From positions 37,127-101,126 of the forward strand of contig NZ_AZCX01000008.1 in the NCBI RefSeq assembly GCF_001433995.1: 64,000 bases of DNA, in the 5' to 3' direction. The stretch comes from Secundilactobacillus kimchicus JCM 15530. GTDB taxonomy: Bacteria > Bacillota > Bacilli > Lactobacillales > Lactobacillaceae. The stretch's first letter is position 1. Each line of letters opens with the position of its first letter. The notes under the pieces were generated by a model. It had not been told where the DNA came from and did no database searches. It saw nothing but the letters and a program-made list of their open reading frames with translations. Shown one piece after another: positions 9,974 to 17,133 of the stretch. The translations under genes were made by a program, and so were the position numbers.

Positions 9974-10510
9974 ATGTTTAGTTATATGATTGACGATCAG
10001 ATTCAGTTGGCGATTCCCCGACCTCAATCCGACGGCCCTGCCCTATTTGCGCTACTTGATGCAGACCGGGCAACGATTGGGCGCTTTCTCCCCTGGGTTG
10101 CCGAGATTCAAACGGTCACTGACGAACAGGACTCACTGGTTACCTTCAATGAACATTTCGGGCATAACGAGTCCCTCAACACCGTCATTTGGGTGGACTA
10201 CCAGCCCGCTGGGATGATTTCCTTTAACCATTTTTACAATAATGCCAGCGCTGACATCGGCTACTGGCTCGGTGCCCCATTTCGTGGCCAGGGCATCATG
10301 CACCGCGCCGTTTTAGGCTTTAGCCAACTCGGGTTCGCTGAGGCTGGTCTCAATAAGGTGATCATCCGGGCGGCCACAGACAACGTTGAGAGTAACGCGG
10401 TCGCCAAACGCGCCGGCTTTCATCTGGATGGCACCCATCGGGACGGTGAGCGGCTAGCTGACGGTTTTCATGATGAAAACGAATGGTCATTACTCACCTC
10501 GGACATATGA
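9974..10510 (+). CDS. GNAT N-acetyltransferase, RimJ/RimL type
   Basis: 178 residues from the ATG at 9974; the GTG at 9965 lies inside the AGAGGTG ribosome site and is unlikely to be the start. The order of elements is typical of ribosomal-protein alanine/serine acetyltransferases: an early Arg-rich strand, FLPWV, a central AGMISFNHF strand, then DIGYWLGAPFRGQGIM, where R/Q-x-x-G-x-G/A binds the acetyl-CoA pyrophosphate. The C-terminal part NKVIIRAATDNVESNAVAKRAGF is the usual end of the fold. It would acetylate an amine in the cytoplasm, possibly a ribosomal protein N-terminus; the substrate is unknown. Confidence 0.85.
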   Translation: MFSYMIDDQIQLAIPRPQSDGPALFALLDADRATIGRFLPWVAEIQTVTDEQDSLVTFNEHFGHNESLNTVIWVDYQPAGMISFNHFYNNASADIGYWLGAPFRGQGIMHRAVLGFSQLGFAEAGLNKVIIRAATDNVESNAVAKRAGFHLDGTHRDGERLADGFHDENEWSLLTSDI

Positions 10511-10598
10511 TGGTCGCCAATCCTTGAAATGTCACATTTTTCCAAACTCGTAATCGACTTTTAAACTAAAAACCGCCAAAATGTGATATGTTTATAGG

Positions 10599-10613
10599 GT
10601 AGACGTTGTCTAC
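10599..10613. promoter_or_regulatory. Inverted repeat upstream of the 57-residue peptide gene
   Basis: GTAGAC-GTT-GTCTAC is a perfect 6-3-6 inverted repeat, 29 bases before the start codon of the small peptide gene and just after a possible -10 (TATAGG). It could be an operator or an mRNA hairpin near the transcript start. Confidence 0.45.
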
Positions 10614-10642
10614 AAGTTTTTGATAAATGGGAGGAAACAACA

Positions 10643-10816
10643 ATGGGGTTATTTTTATCTGGTATCACAAACCTTACTTTGGGTAGCTTATTAACAGTTG
10701 GTGCATGGTTAACAAAGCCATACGCCGTTGTTCAAGCCTTGATTTCAGGCTTAGGCAAGTCAACGGGGACTGCTACTGATGCTTCAGCAGCCACGACAAC
10801 AACCACTACTAAGTAA
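10643..10816 (+). CDS. Small hydrophobic peptide with Thr-rich tail
   Basis: 57 residues starting at ATG 10643, with GGGAGGA 7 bases upstream. Residues 1-38 are hydrophobic and Gly-rich (MGLFLSGITNLTLGSLL, then VGAWLTKP). The tail is Ala/Thr-rich and ends in six Thr and a Lys. A T-rich terminator follows 14 bases after the stop, so it is a complete one-gene unit with its own inverted-repeat control region. It could be a membrane-active peptide, a bacteriocin-like peptide or a small membrane protein. No family is recognised and no immunity or export gene is adjacent. Confidence 0.65.
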   Translation: MGLFLSGITNLTLGSLLTVGAWLTKPYAVVQALISGLGKSTGTATDASAATTTTTTK

Positions 10817-10830
10817 TTCGTTTGCTACGA

Positions 10831-10857
10831 ACGGCGCCCACCAGGTGCCGTTTTTTT
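10831..10857 (+). terminator. Terminator of the 57-residue peptide gene
   Basis: ACGGCGCC pairs with GGTGCCGT (one G-U), followed by seven Ts. Confidence 0.85.
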
Positions 10858-10923
10858 AATTCTAGTATTTTTAACAAGAACTCGTATAATGAAGAATAAC
10901 TTCAAAATTACGGGGAGGCACAT

Positions 10924-11799
10924 ATGACCAAGACAGCAATTGTCACGGACTCAGCCAGTTATCTGGACGCCGCAGAGGCCAAGAAATGGGGAATAACTGT
11001 CGTTCCAATTACGGTTATTTTTGGCCGGCAAACTTTCCTAGATAACGTGGACATTACAACTGAAGAATTTTATACGCGAATGGCTGCCAGCGCCGAACTA
11101 CCGACGACCGCGCAGATTACACCTGAACAAATGAAGGAAACCTACGACCGCTTAGCTGAGGCGGGGTATGAGGCCGTCATCAGCATTCACTTATCAAGCG
11201 GGATTACCTCGTTTTACGACAACCTCGTCAACTTTTTACCCGCTGTGGATAATATCAAGGTCTATCCGTTTGACTCAAAAATTGCCTCGGCTGGCGAAGC
11301 AAACCTAGCGACGCTCGCGGCCCGATTAGCGATGGCTGACAAAGAACCCGAAGAAATTATTGCCCAACTCACCAAGTTCCGCGAGACCATTGACGCCTAC
11401 TTTGTCGTCGACGACCTCACTCACTTAGTGCGGACTGGCCGGTTGTCCAACGCGTCAAGTTTCATTGGCAATCTTTTGCGAATCAAGCCCATCTTAACGT
11501 TTAACGATAATGCCCAAATCGTTGCCGTTGACCGTGAGCGCACTATGAAGCGGGCTTGGACGTCACTGAAAAAGCGGTTCAGCGAAGCGGATCAAAAAAC
11601 GAATTATCCGCTCCGCCTAACGATCGTTGATGCCGACGCTAAGGCCACCCAAGTCAAATGGGGCGCCGAACTTCAAGCGGCTTATCCTGACTTGACTATT
11701 GATACAAGTAATATTGGGCCAGTCGTTGGGGTCCACGTCGGCGCCGGGACCATGGCGTTGCTCTGGGATTACGACTGGGAACAATGGCCCATTGATTAA
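10924..11799 (+). CDS. DegV family fatty-acid-binding protein
   Basis: 291 residues; GGGGAGG precedes the ATG. The start TAIVTDSASYLD and the segment PTTAQITPEQ are the DegV fatty-acid-binding signature. HLSSGITSFYDN and TGRLSNASSFIGNLLRIKPIL follow in the usual order, and GPVVGVHVGAGTMAL is the C-terminal signature. Proteins of this family bind fatty acids; in several Firmicutes the FakB members feed them to the kinase FakA for membrane lipid synthesis. No kinase gene is in the window. The niaR gene follows 20 bases later, so the two are probably co-transcribed. Confidence 0.92.
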   Translation: MTKTAIVTDSASYLDAAEAKKWGITVVPITVIFGRQTFLDNVDITTEEFYTRMAASAELPTTAQITPEQMKETYDRLAEAGYEAVISIHLSSGITSFYDNLVNFLPAVDNIKVYPFDSKIASAGEANLATLAARLAMADKEPEEIIAQLTKFRETIDAYFVVDDLTHLVRTGRLSNASSFIGNLLRIKPILTFNDNAQIVAVDRERTMKRAWTSLKKRFSEADQKTNYPLRLTIVDADAKATQVKWGAELQAAYPDLTIDTSNIGPVVGVHVGAGTMALLWDYDWEQWPID

Positions 11800-11819
11800 T
11801 CACGAAAGGACGAGTGTCA

Positions 11820-12325
11820 TGGATAACGAAACCCGCCGCCGACAAATCAGAAACACGCTGTTAGCGGCCTCGCAGCCCGTCACCGCCGCCACCCTATCGC
11901 ATCAACTTAACGTCAGCCGCCAAACGATTGTCGGTGATGTCGCGTTGTTACGGGCCAAGGGTGAAGCCATCATCCCCACGGCCCGCGGCTACCAATACGA
12001 AACGACCGCAGCGGCGACAATGGCCGTCGTGGTCCGGCATTTTCCCGACGACACGACTTCTGAGCTCAACCTCATCGTTGACGCTGGCGGGGTCGTTGAT
12101 AACGTTGAAATCGAACATCCGCTTTATGGCTTATTGAAAGGTGAGCTGCACATTGCAACCCGCGCCGAGGTCTTAACCTTCGACCGAAAGCGCAAGGAAC
12201 TGGGCGGCCACTTACTCTCCGAGCTTACGGATGGGGTACACACCCACCAGATTTCAGCCCCCGATCGCGCCACCTTAACTGCGATTAAAACGGCCCTACG
12301 CACGGCCGGCTACCTATATGAGTGA
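11820..12325 (+). CDS. niaR: NiaR niacin-responsive transcriptional repressor
   Basis: 168 residues from ATG 11820 with AAAGGA 8 bases upstream; the frame is open further 5' but that part overlaps degV. Residues about 1-60 form a winged helix-turn-helix (HTH_11) with TLSHQLNVSRQTIVGDVALLR as the recognition region. The rest is the 3H domain, named for conserved His residues, visible here in IEHPLYG, GGHLLSEL and GVHTHQI. NiaR family repressors bind nicotinic acid and switch off niacin uptake genes. The next gene encodes a NiaP-type transporter whose promoter carries two matching palindromes, which strongly supports the role. Confidence 0.92.
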
Positions 12326-12336
12326 ACCACTAATGA

Positions 12337-12370
12337 CCCCCCTCAATGTTAATCACAATATTGAGGGGGG
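12337..12370. terminator. Strong hairpin after niaR
   Basis: CCCCCCTCAAT pairs perfectly with ATTGAGGGGGG around a 12-base loop. No T-run follows on either side, so it may terminate poorly by itself. It separates niaR from the niaP promoter. Confidence 0.6.
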
Positions 12371-12372
12371 CC

Positions 12373-12388
12373 ATGTGTCTTGACACAT
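12373..12388. promoter_or_regulatory. NiaR operator 1 (upstream of niaP promoter)
   Basis: ATGTGTC-TT-GACACAT is a palindrome around a 2-base centre, lying just upstream of the niaP -35. The core TGTC..GACA fits the general form of NiaR sites. Confidence 0.75.
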
Positions 12389-12401
12389 TTTAAATTATCC
12401 A

Positions 12402-12430
12402 TTGCAAACTAAGCTGAAATCTCGTATATT
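12402..12430 (+). promoter_or_regulatory. niaP promoter
   Basis: TTGCAA (12402-12407) and TATATT (12425-12430) are separated by exactly 17 bases. NiaR-type palindromes lie on both sides. Confidence 0.75.
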
Positions 12431-12442
12431 AAGTTAAAACAG

Positions 12443-12456
12443 GGTGTCTTGACACC
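12443..12456. promoter_or_regulatory. NiaR operator 2 (downstream of niaP promoter)
   Basis: GGTGTC-TT-GACACC has the same 2-base centre and spacing as operator 1. It lies near the expected transcript start and 17 bases before the niaP start. The two centres are 69 bp apart. Confidence 0.8.
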
Positions 12457-12473
12457 TGTATGAGGTGACGAAC

Positions 12474-13670
12474 TTGCAAACTGAACCAAGTTATCGAAAA
12501 TTACTAGCTGCTGCTGGCTTTGCCTGGCTTTTTGACGCGATGGACGTCGGGATGCTGTCCTTTGTGGTGGCTGCTTTGGCCAAAGAATGGCAGTTAACTA
12601 GCGCCCAAGTGGGGCTGATTGGGAGTATCAGCTCACTGGGAATGGCGGTTGGCGCGGTCGCTTTAGGCGCCTTAGCCGACCGATTCCAACGTCAAAATAT
12701 TTTGATTTCAAGTCTCCTGATCTTTTCAATTTTTAACGGGCTGTCCGCCCTTGCAGGTAGTTACATCGTCTTTATCGGCCTCCGGTTTATTGTGGGAATC
12801 GGCCTGGGTGGTGAACTACCCGTTGCTTCTACTTTAGTCTCAGAGAAGGCCCCAGCCACCATCCGTGGGCGAACCGTTGTCCTCCTTGAAAGTTTCTGGG
12901 CCGGTGGTTGGCTGCTGTCCGCGCTCATTTCTTACTTTCTCATTCCCCAATTTGGCTGGCGAGTCGCCGTTGCCATGACGAGTTTGACGGCGGTCTACGC
13001 GATTGTCTTGCGCATCCACTTAAAGGGCACCACATCACAAGTGCCCCAACAAAGATTAAGTCTGACCACCCGTCTTCGCACCATTTGGAGTGGCACTTAC
13101 TTCTCAGCAACCCTCATGCTATGGACGGTCTGGTTCATGGTCGTTTTCTCCTACTACGGCATGTTCCTCTGGTTGCCAAGCGTCATGGTCTTGCGCGGCT
13201 ACAGCATCGTAGAAAGCTTCGGCTACGTTTTACTAATGACGTTAGCCCAGTTACCTGGTTATTTCACGGCCGCCTGGGCCATCGAGCGTTGGGGCCGCAA
13301 GCTCACGCTGGTGGTGTTTCTCACGGGGACCGCATTTTCCGCCATCCTTTTTGGCCTCGCCCAGTCGCTGGTCATGCTCATGATTTTCGGCGTCCTCCTC
13401 TCGTTCTTCAACCTTGGCGCTTGGGGTGCCCTTTACGCCTACTCACCGGAACAGTACCCAGCTGAAGTTCGGGGAACTGGTACCGGCCTGGCTGCAGGTT
13501 TCGGGCGAATTGGCGGCATTGTCGGCCCACTTCTGGTCGGCCTTCTATTGCAAGCCCACGTGGCGATCACCATTATCTTCGGGATTTTCTTCGCGGCCAT
13601 TCTGATCGCAATCGCCGCAATTTTGATCCTCGGTAAAGAAACGATGGCTGCCCAAAATCCAGCTGCTTAA
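12474..13670 (+). CDS. niaP: NiaP-type niacin transporter (MFS)
   Basis: 398 residues if it starts at TTG 12474. TGAGGTGA lies 5 bases before this TTG, whereas the GTG at 12465 sits inside that ribosome site. Twelve hydrophobic segments are visible. FDAMDVGMLSF in helix 1, ALADRFQRQ between helices 2 and 3, and GLGGELPVASTLVSE are the hallmarks of the aromatic-acid/NiaP branch of the major facilitator superfamily. It would import nicotinic acid by proton symport for NAD synthesis. Regulation by NiaR is predicted from two operators around the promoter and the adjacent niaR gene. It ends at a bidirectional terminator. Confidence 0.88.
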   Translation: MQTEPSYRKLLAAAGFAWLFDAMDVGMLSFVVAALAKEWQLTSAQVGLIGSISSLGMAVGAVALGALADRFQRQNILISSLLIFSIFNGLSALAGSYIVFIGLRFIVGIGLGGELPVASTLVSEKAPATIRGRTVVLLESFWAGGWLLSALISYFLIPQFGWRVAVAMTSLTAVYAIVLRIHLKGTTSQVPQQRLSLTTRLRTIWSGTYFSATLMLWTVWFMVVFSYYGMFLWLPSVMVLRGYSIVESFGYVLLMTLAQLPGYFTAAWAIERWGRKLTLVVFLTGTAFSAILFGLAQSLVMLMIFGVLLSFFNLGAWGALYAYSPEQYPAEVRGTGTGLAAGFGRIGGIVGPLLVGLLLQAHVAITIIFGIFFAAILIAIAAILILGKETMAAQNPAA

Positions 13671-13686
13671 CCGAGACCGCCTAACT

Positions 13687-13724
13687 AAAAGGTCGCTGAG
13701 CGGAAACGCCCAGCGACCTTTTTT
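13687..13724. terminator. Bidirectional terminator niaP / hydroxyacyl-CoA dehydrogenase
   Basis: AAAAGGTCGCTG pairs with CAGCGACCTTTT (12 bp), ending in Ts on the plus strand and a short T-run on the minus strand. Confidence 0.88.
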
Positions 13725-13731
13725 GGTTCAT

Positions 13732-14631
13732 TTACATCTCTAAAAACTTCGGATCCTCATACGCCGGATTGGGATAAGTGTAGAACCCTTCACCCGATTC
13801 ACGGCCCAGTTTCCCGGCATCAATCATTTCCTTGAGTCGGCTAACTGCGGTTTGAAGCGTCTCATCGTGGCTTTGGTTAGATAGCGTCGCCCCGATGTTA
13901 TAGGCTGTCCGAAGGCCCACAATGTCTAGAATCGCAAACGGCCCCTGAGGTGCGCCGGTTGCTTTCATCCATGTCTTGTCAATGGTTTGTGGATCGGCAA
14001 CTCCCTTGGCCCACAAGGTCTGACCAGCGTTTAAAAATGGAATCAACAGCGAGTTTAAAATATAACCGGGTTGCTCTTTTTTAAGTTGAATCGGCACCAT
14101 CCCAATTTCCCGGGCAAAGGCAACGATCTCATCATAAACCGCCGGATCCGTTTTCGGCGAGCCCATGACCTCCGCCGTATTGTTCAGCCAAACTTGGTTT
14201 GCAAAGTGCAGGTTCAAAAACTTCTCCGGTCGGCCGGTCTCAGCCATGAACAAACTAGGGACCATGGTCGACGAATTGCTAGCAAAAATCGTTTTCGCCG
14301 GCGCCACCGCTGCCAATCGCGCGTAAAAATCGTGTTTGATCTCTGGTTTTTCCGGAATTGCTTCAATCACTAAGTCCGCATCGGCCACTGCCGTTGCTAA
14401 GTCCGACGAATATTGGACCCGCTCCAGTCCTGCTTCAAACTGACTATCCGTAATATCAAGGTCTTTTTTATACAACGACCGCAAACTTTTAATCCGGTCC
14501 TTAGCCTTGGCAATCGCCTCATCATTAATATCGTAAATGATGACGTTTTTGCCACTATAGGCCGATTGGTACGCAATTTGACTGCCTAACACACCACTAC
14601 CAGCAACGGTCACATTACTAATATGTGTCAT
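13732..14631 (-). CDS. 3-hydroxyacyl-CoA (3-hydroxybutyryl-CoA) dehydrogenase
   Basis: 299 residues; AAGGAGG precedes the ATG. The N-terminus VTVAGSGVLGSQIAYQSA is the Rossmann dinucleotide motif GxGxxG of this family. VIEAIPEKPEIKHDFY, FASNSSTM and LNLHFANQVW (probable catalytic His near residue 146) follow. The C-terminal domain has GYILNSLLIPFLNAG and ends GEGFYTYPNP. The family oxidises 3-hydroxyacyl-CoA with NAD+; short forms of about 290 residues are usually 3-hydroxybutyryl-CoA or related 3-hydroxyacid dehydrogenases. No other beta-oxidation gene is near, so the true substrate is open. Folding tandem repeats lie directly upstream. Confidence 0.88.
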   Translation of the reverse strand: MTHISNVTVAGSGVLGSQIAYQSAYSGKNVIIYDINDEAIAKAKDRIKSLRSLYKKDLDITDSQFEAGLERVQYSSDLATAVADADLVIEAIPEKPEIKHDFYARLAAVAPAKTIFASNSSTMVPSLFMAETGRPEKFLNLHFANQVWLNNTAEVMGSPKTDPAVYDEIVAFAREIGMVPIQLKKEQPGYILNSLLIPFLNAGQTLWAKGVADPQTIDKTWMKATGAPQGPFAILDIVGLRTAYNIGATLSNQSHDETLQTAVSRLKEMIDAGKLGRESGEGFYTYPNPAYEDPKFLEM

Positions 14632-14740
14632 GATAACCCTCCTTGTCCGCGTTGAGACAAACCTTTCGCTCTATCCAACAGCAGTTTAGCCGGTTTCGAA
14701 AACGGTTACAAGAAATTAGCTTGTTTTTGGGCTCACACTT

Positions 14741-15118
14741 TAAACGTGCTCCGTGACACTGATTGCTACTGTGGAACCGAAATAGCCAAAAACTCCAAAC
14801 CCAGGAGTTTCTGGCTATTCCGCTTCCACTCCGCAATCAACCCGTGTCCCGTCACACTCTCTTCCTTAAACGTGCTCCGCGACACTGATTGCTACTATGG
14901 AACCGAAAAACTCACAAAATCCAAACCCCGGATTTTCCGAGTTTCTCGCTTCCACTCCGCAATCAACCCGTGTCCCGTCACACTCTCTTCCTTAAACGTG
15001 CTCCGCGACACTGATTGCTACTATGGAACCGAAATAGCCAAAAACTCCAAACCCGGGAGTTTCAGACTATTCCGCTTACACTCCGCGGTCTAATCGCCTT
15101 GGCTCACACTCTCTTCCT
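14741..15118. repeat. Three 126-bp tandem repeats, each a long imperfect palindrome
   Basis: Units run 14741-14866, 14867-14992 and 14993-15118, each starting with TAAACGTGCTCC. Each unit can fold into a long stem: GACAC, GATTGC and GGAACCG on the left face GTGTC, GCAATC and CGCTTCC on the right, with a top hairpin closing on a 7-base loop AAACCCN. Units 1 and 3 share the left top-stem AATAGCCA/AAACTCC. Unit 2 has a different stem (AAACTC, AAAATCC) that still pairs with its own partner. Unit 3 pairs less well. The last bases overlap the 3' end of the flavoprotein gene. The units contain an open plus-strand frame, but it looks like a by-product of the repeat. Confidence 0.85.
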
Positions 15119-16930
15119 TATCAACGTCTGCGCCGCCCGTCGGCCCTGCTGCACGATGCCCGCAATTGCGACGCCCGATCCTGGGTAGAATGGGCCTAAC
15201 CACCCGCCCGCATTTAACCCTGCGGCGTACAACCCTCTGATTGGCCAGCCTAGGGTGTCGAGTACCTGGCCGTCCTGATTAATTCTCAGGCCGCCGATTG
15301 CACCCAAGTTCATCAGTCGGTTGCGGTGGGCGTAATACGGTCCTTCAATCGGCTTCAATCCGGTTCTCCGGTTCCAGGCCTCATCCGTTCCCTTTGCCAC
15401 GTCTTGATTCCAGCGAGTCACTGTTGCTTCCAAGTTGATAGCGGAGAGGCCAATTTTATCCGCCAGGTCAGCTAGTGTCGCCGCTTTGCTCAATGTGCCT
15501 GCTGCAACCTCAGCTGCTAACTGGTCAGCCGTCCATGGGCTGCCCGGCTCGTTTGCATTTGCTTCACCAAAGATCATATAGGTGGGTTTGCCCAACGCCG
15601 CTTCCTGTTGGAAAACAGCTCGTGATGAGTACCCGTAAGTCGTATCTTCACAGACAAACCGCTGACCCAACGCGTTCACAAAAATCATCGGCATCGCAGG
15701 CACTTTATTAGTCGTACCCACGGCCGTTTTTTCTTCTAAGTCAATCACGCCACCCATTCCGGTCACGGCAGCATCGCTTGCCATTCCAAGGAACAGACCG
15801 TCCCCGGTATTCGTACTTGCTGAGCGGTTCGCGTGGCGTTGTAAATCTGCATAGTGCTGCGGATTGAATGCTTTGGCAAGCTCCAGATTATGGTCAATAC
15901 CCGCTGTGGCCAATATTACGCCGCGCGTAGCTTCAATGTTTTGCCGAGTCCCTTCAACGTCTACCGCAACACCGTAAATTCGCCGTTTTTGGGTATCTTG
16001 AATAAGCGCCACCGTTGGTGAATCCAGACTTAAAACAGCCCCCGCCTTTTGCGCTTCAGCTAACAACGTTTGGGTTAACACGATGCCATCGCCCATCTGA
16101 CCGCCGCCACCCTTACCGTTATCATAGACGTGAATGCGATCGGCCAAGTCCTGATCCTCAACAAGTGGCAAATGGTTGGCGCCGTACACCGACTGCCATT
16201 TAATTCCCATCTCAGCCAGCCAGTCAATATTTTCAGACGCGTGCTTGGTAATGTCTTTGACCAATACCGAGTCAACGAGATCTGAACCGGCATCTAACAA
16301 CATCCGCGCATGCTTTTCCGGGGTATCATCCTGATTATCCGTCAATTGCTTCTGATAATCTGTCCCCGCCGCCTGCATGACGCCACCCGAAAAGTTCGTC
16401 GTCCCACCTGGAACACCCGCTTTTTCTGAAATGAACACCGAAAGACCAGCGCGCGCAGCTTCAACGGCGGCCGATAAGCCGGCACCGCCTGAGCCAACGA
16501 CCACGATGTCATAGCTGGCGTCAAAGTCAAACCCATCGTGGTAGGCAATCGGCTTCACAACCGGAGACGGATTGCGAACAACCGTATTGGTATTCATAGA
16601 CGCACTCGCAACGGTATCGGCTGCTTGAAAGGGACTTGGCGTTGCCGGATCAGTTGCCTGTTCTGCCGTCATCTCCCCTTTCGAAACGGCAACCGCTTTT
16701 TGCGCCGCGTTCAAAAAGCCAATTGAACTGACCGTGGCCCCAGCAATGGCGTCCACATCAACGCTGCCGGCTTCAGTCACCCGGTCAGCCAATCGGTCGA
16801 GACCTAAGCCGCCCACCGTCCCTGGTTCATAATCTACTGAAGCTTGAACAATTCGATCGCCATCTAACACTACCTTGGCTTTGATGGGCCCATGAAACCC
16901 CTTTGCTTGACCCTGATACGTTTCAGTCAT
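15104..16930 (-). CDS. Fumarate reductase/flavocytochrome c-type flavoprotein with FMN-binding domain
   Basis: 608 residues from ATG 16930; GGAGGG lies 9 bases upstream. Residues about 1-85 form an FMN-binding domain with AIAGATVSS, the site where FMN is attached covalently through Thr/Ser in this family. An FAD domain starts at YDIVVVGSGGAGLSAAVEAA. The active-site part includes HANRSASTNTGDG and RNRLMNLGAIGGL, and the C-terminal FAD contact is GLYAAGLNAGGWLGPFYPGSG. No heme motif (CxxCH) is seen. Such proteins reduce fumarate or related unsaturated acids such as urocanate and cinnamates, taking electrons from NADH dehydrogenases by extracellular or cytosolic routes. No signal peptide is present. 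The last codons lie in the tandem repeat. Confidence 0.88.
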   Translation of the reverse strand: MTETYQGQAKGFHGPIKAKVVLDGDRIVQASVDYEPGTVGGLGLDRLADRVTEAGSVDVDAIAGATVSSIGFLNAAQKAVAVSKGEMTAEQATDPATPSPFQAADTVASASMNTNTVVRNPSPVVKPIAYHDGFDFDASYDIVVVGSGGAGLSAAVEAARAGLSVFISEKAGVPGGTTNFSGGVMQAAGTDYQKQLTDNQDDTPEKHARMLLDAGSDLVDSVLVKDITKHASENIDWLAEMGIKWQSVYGANHLPLVEDQDLADRIHVYDNGKGGGGQMGDGIVLTQTLLAEAQKAGAVLSLDSPTVALIQDTQKRRIYGVAVDVEGTRQNIEATRGVILATAGIDHNLELAKAFNPQHYADLQRHANRSASTNTGDGLFLGMASDAAVTGMGGVIDLEEKTAVGTTNKVPAMPMIFVNALGQRFVCEDTTYGYSSRAVFQQEAALGKPTYMIFGEANANEPGSPWTADQLAAEVAAGTLSKAATLADLADKIGLSAINLEATVTRWNQDVAKGTDEAWNRRTGLKPIEGPYYAHRNRLMNLGAIGGLRINQDGQVLDTLGWPIRGLYAAGLNAGGWLGPFYPGSGVAIAGIVQQGRRAAQTLIRKRV

Positions 16931-17133
16931 CACAATCACCCTCCATTGTTGTATCCGCTTACAATTTCATTGACTCTATCATATCACCTTTGTTCGGTTC
17001 AGACAGTGGCTTTTATCATTAAGCCGCCGAGGCCATATTTACTGAGCGGAAAAGCTGACTTGGACCTTACCGTCATGATATTCTGAATATAAGACAAAAC
17101 TATGACAGTGTATAACGGCAAGGAGGAACCTCT

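Noticed and set aside
14746..15093. Plus-strand frame of 115 codons with a repeated Cys-containing peptide
   Set aside because: It is produced by the 126-bp repeat (126 is divisible by three), has no ribosome site, and overlaps a real gene end. The DNA or RNA fold explains the repetition better.
14741..15118. CRISPR array
   Set aside because: Units are 126 bp with almost no unique spacer; this is a tandem repeat, not alternating repeats and spacers.
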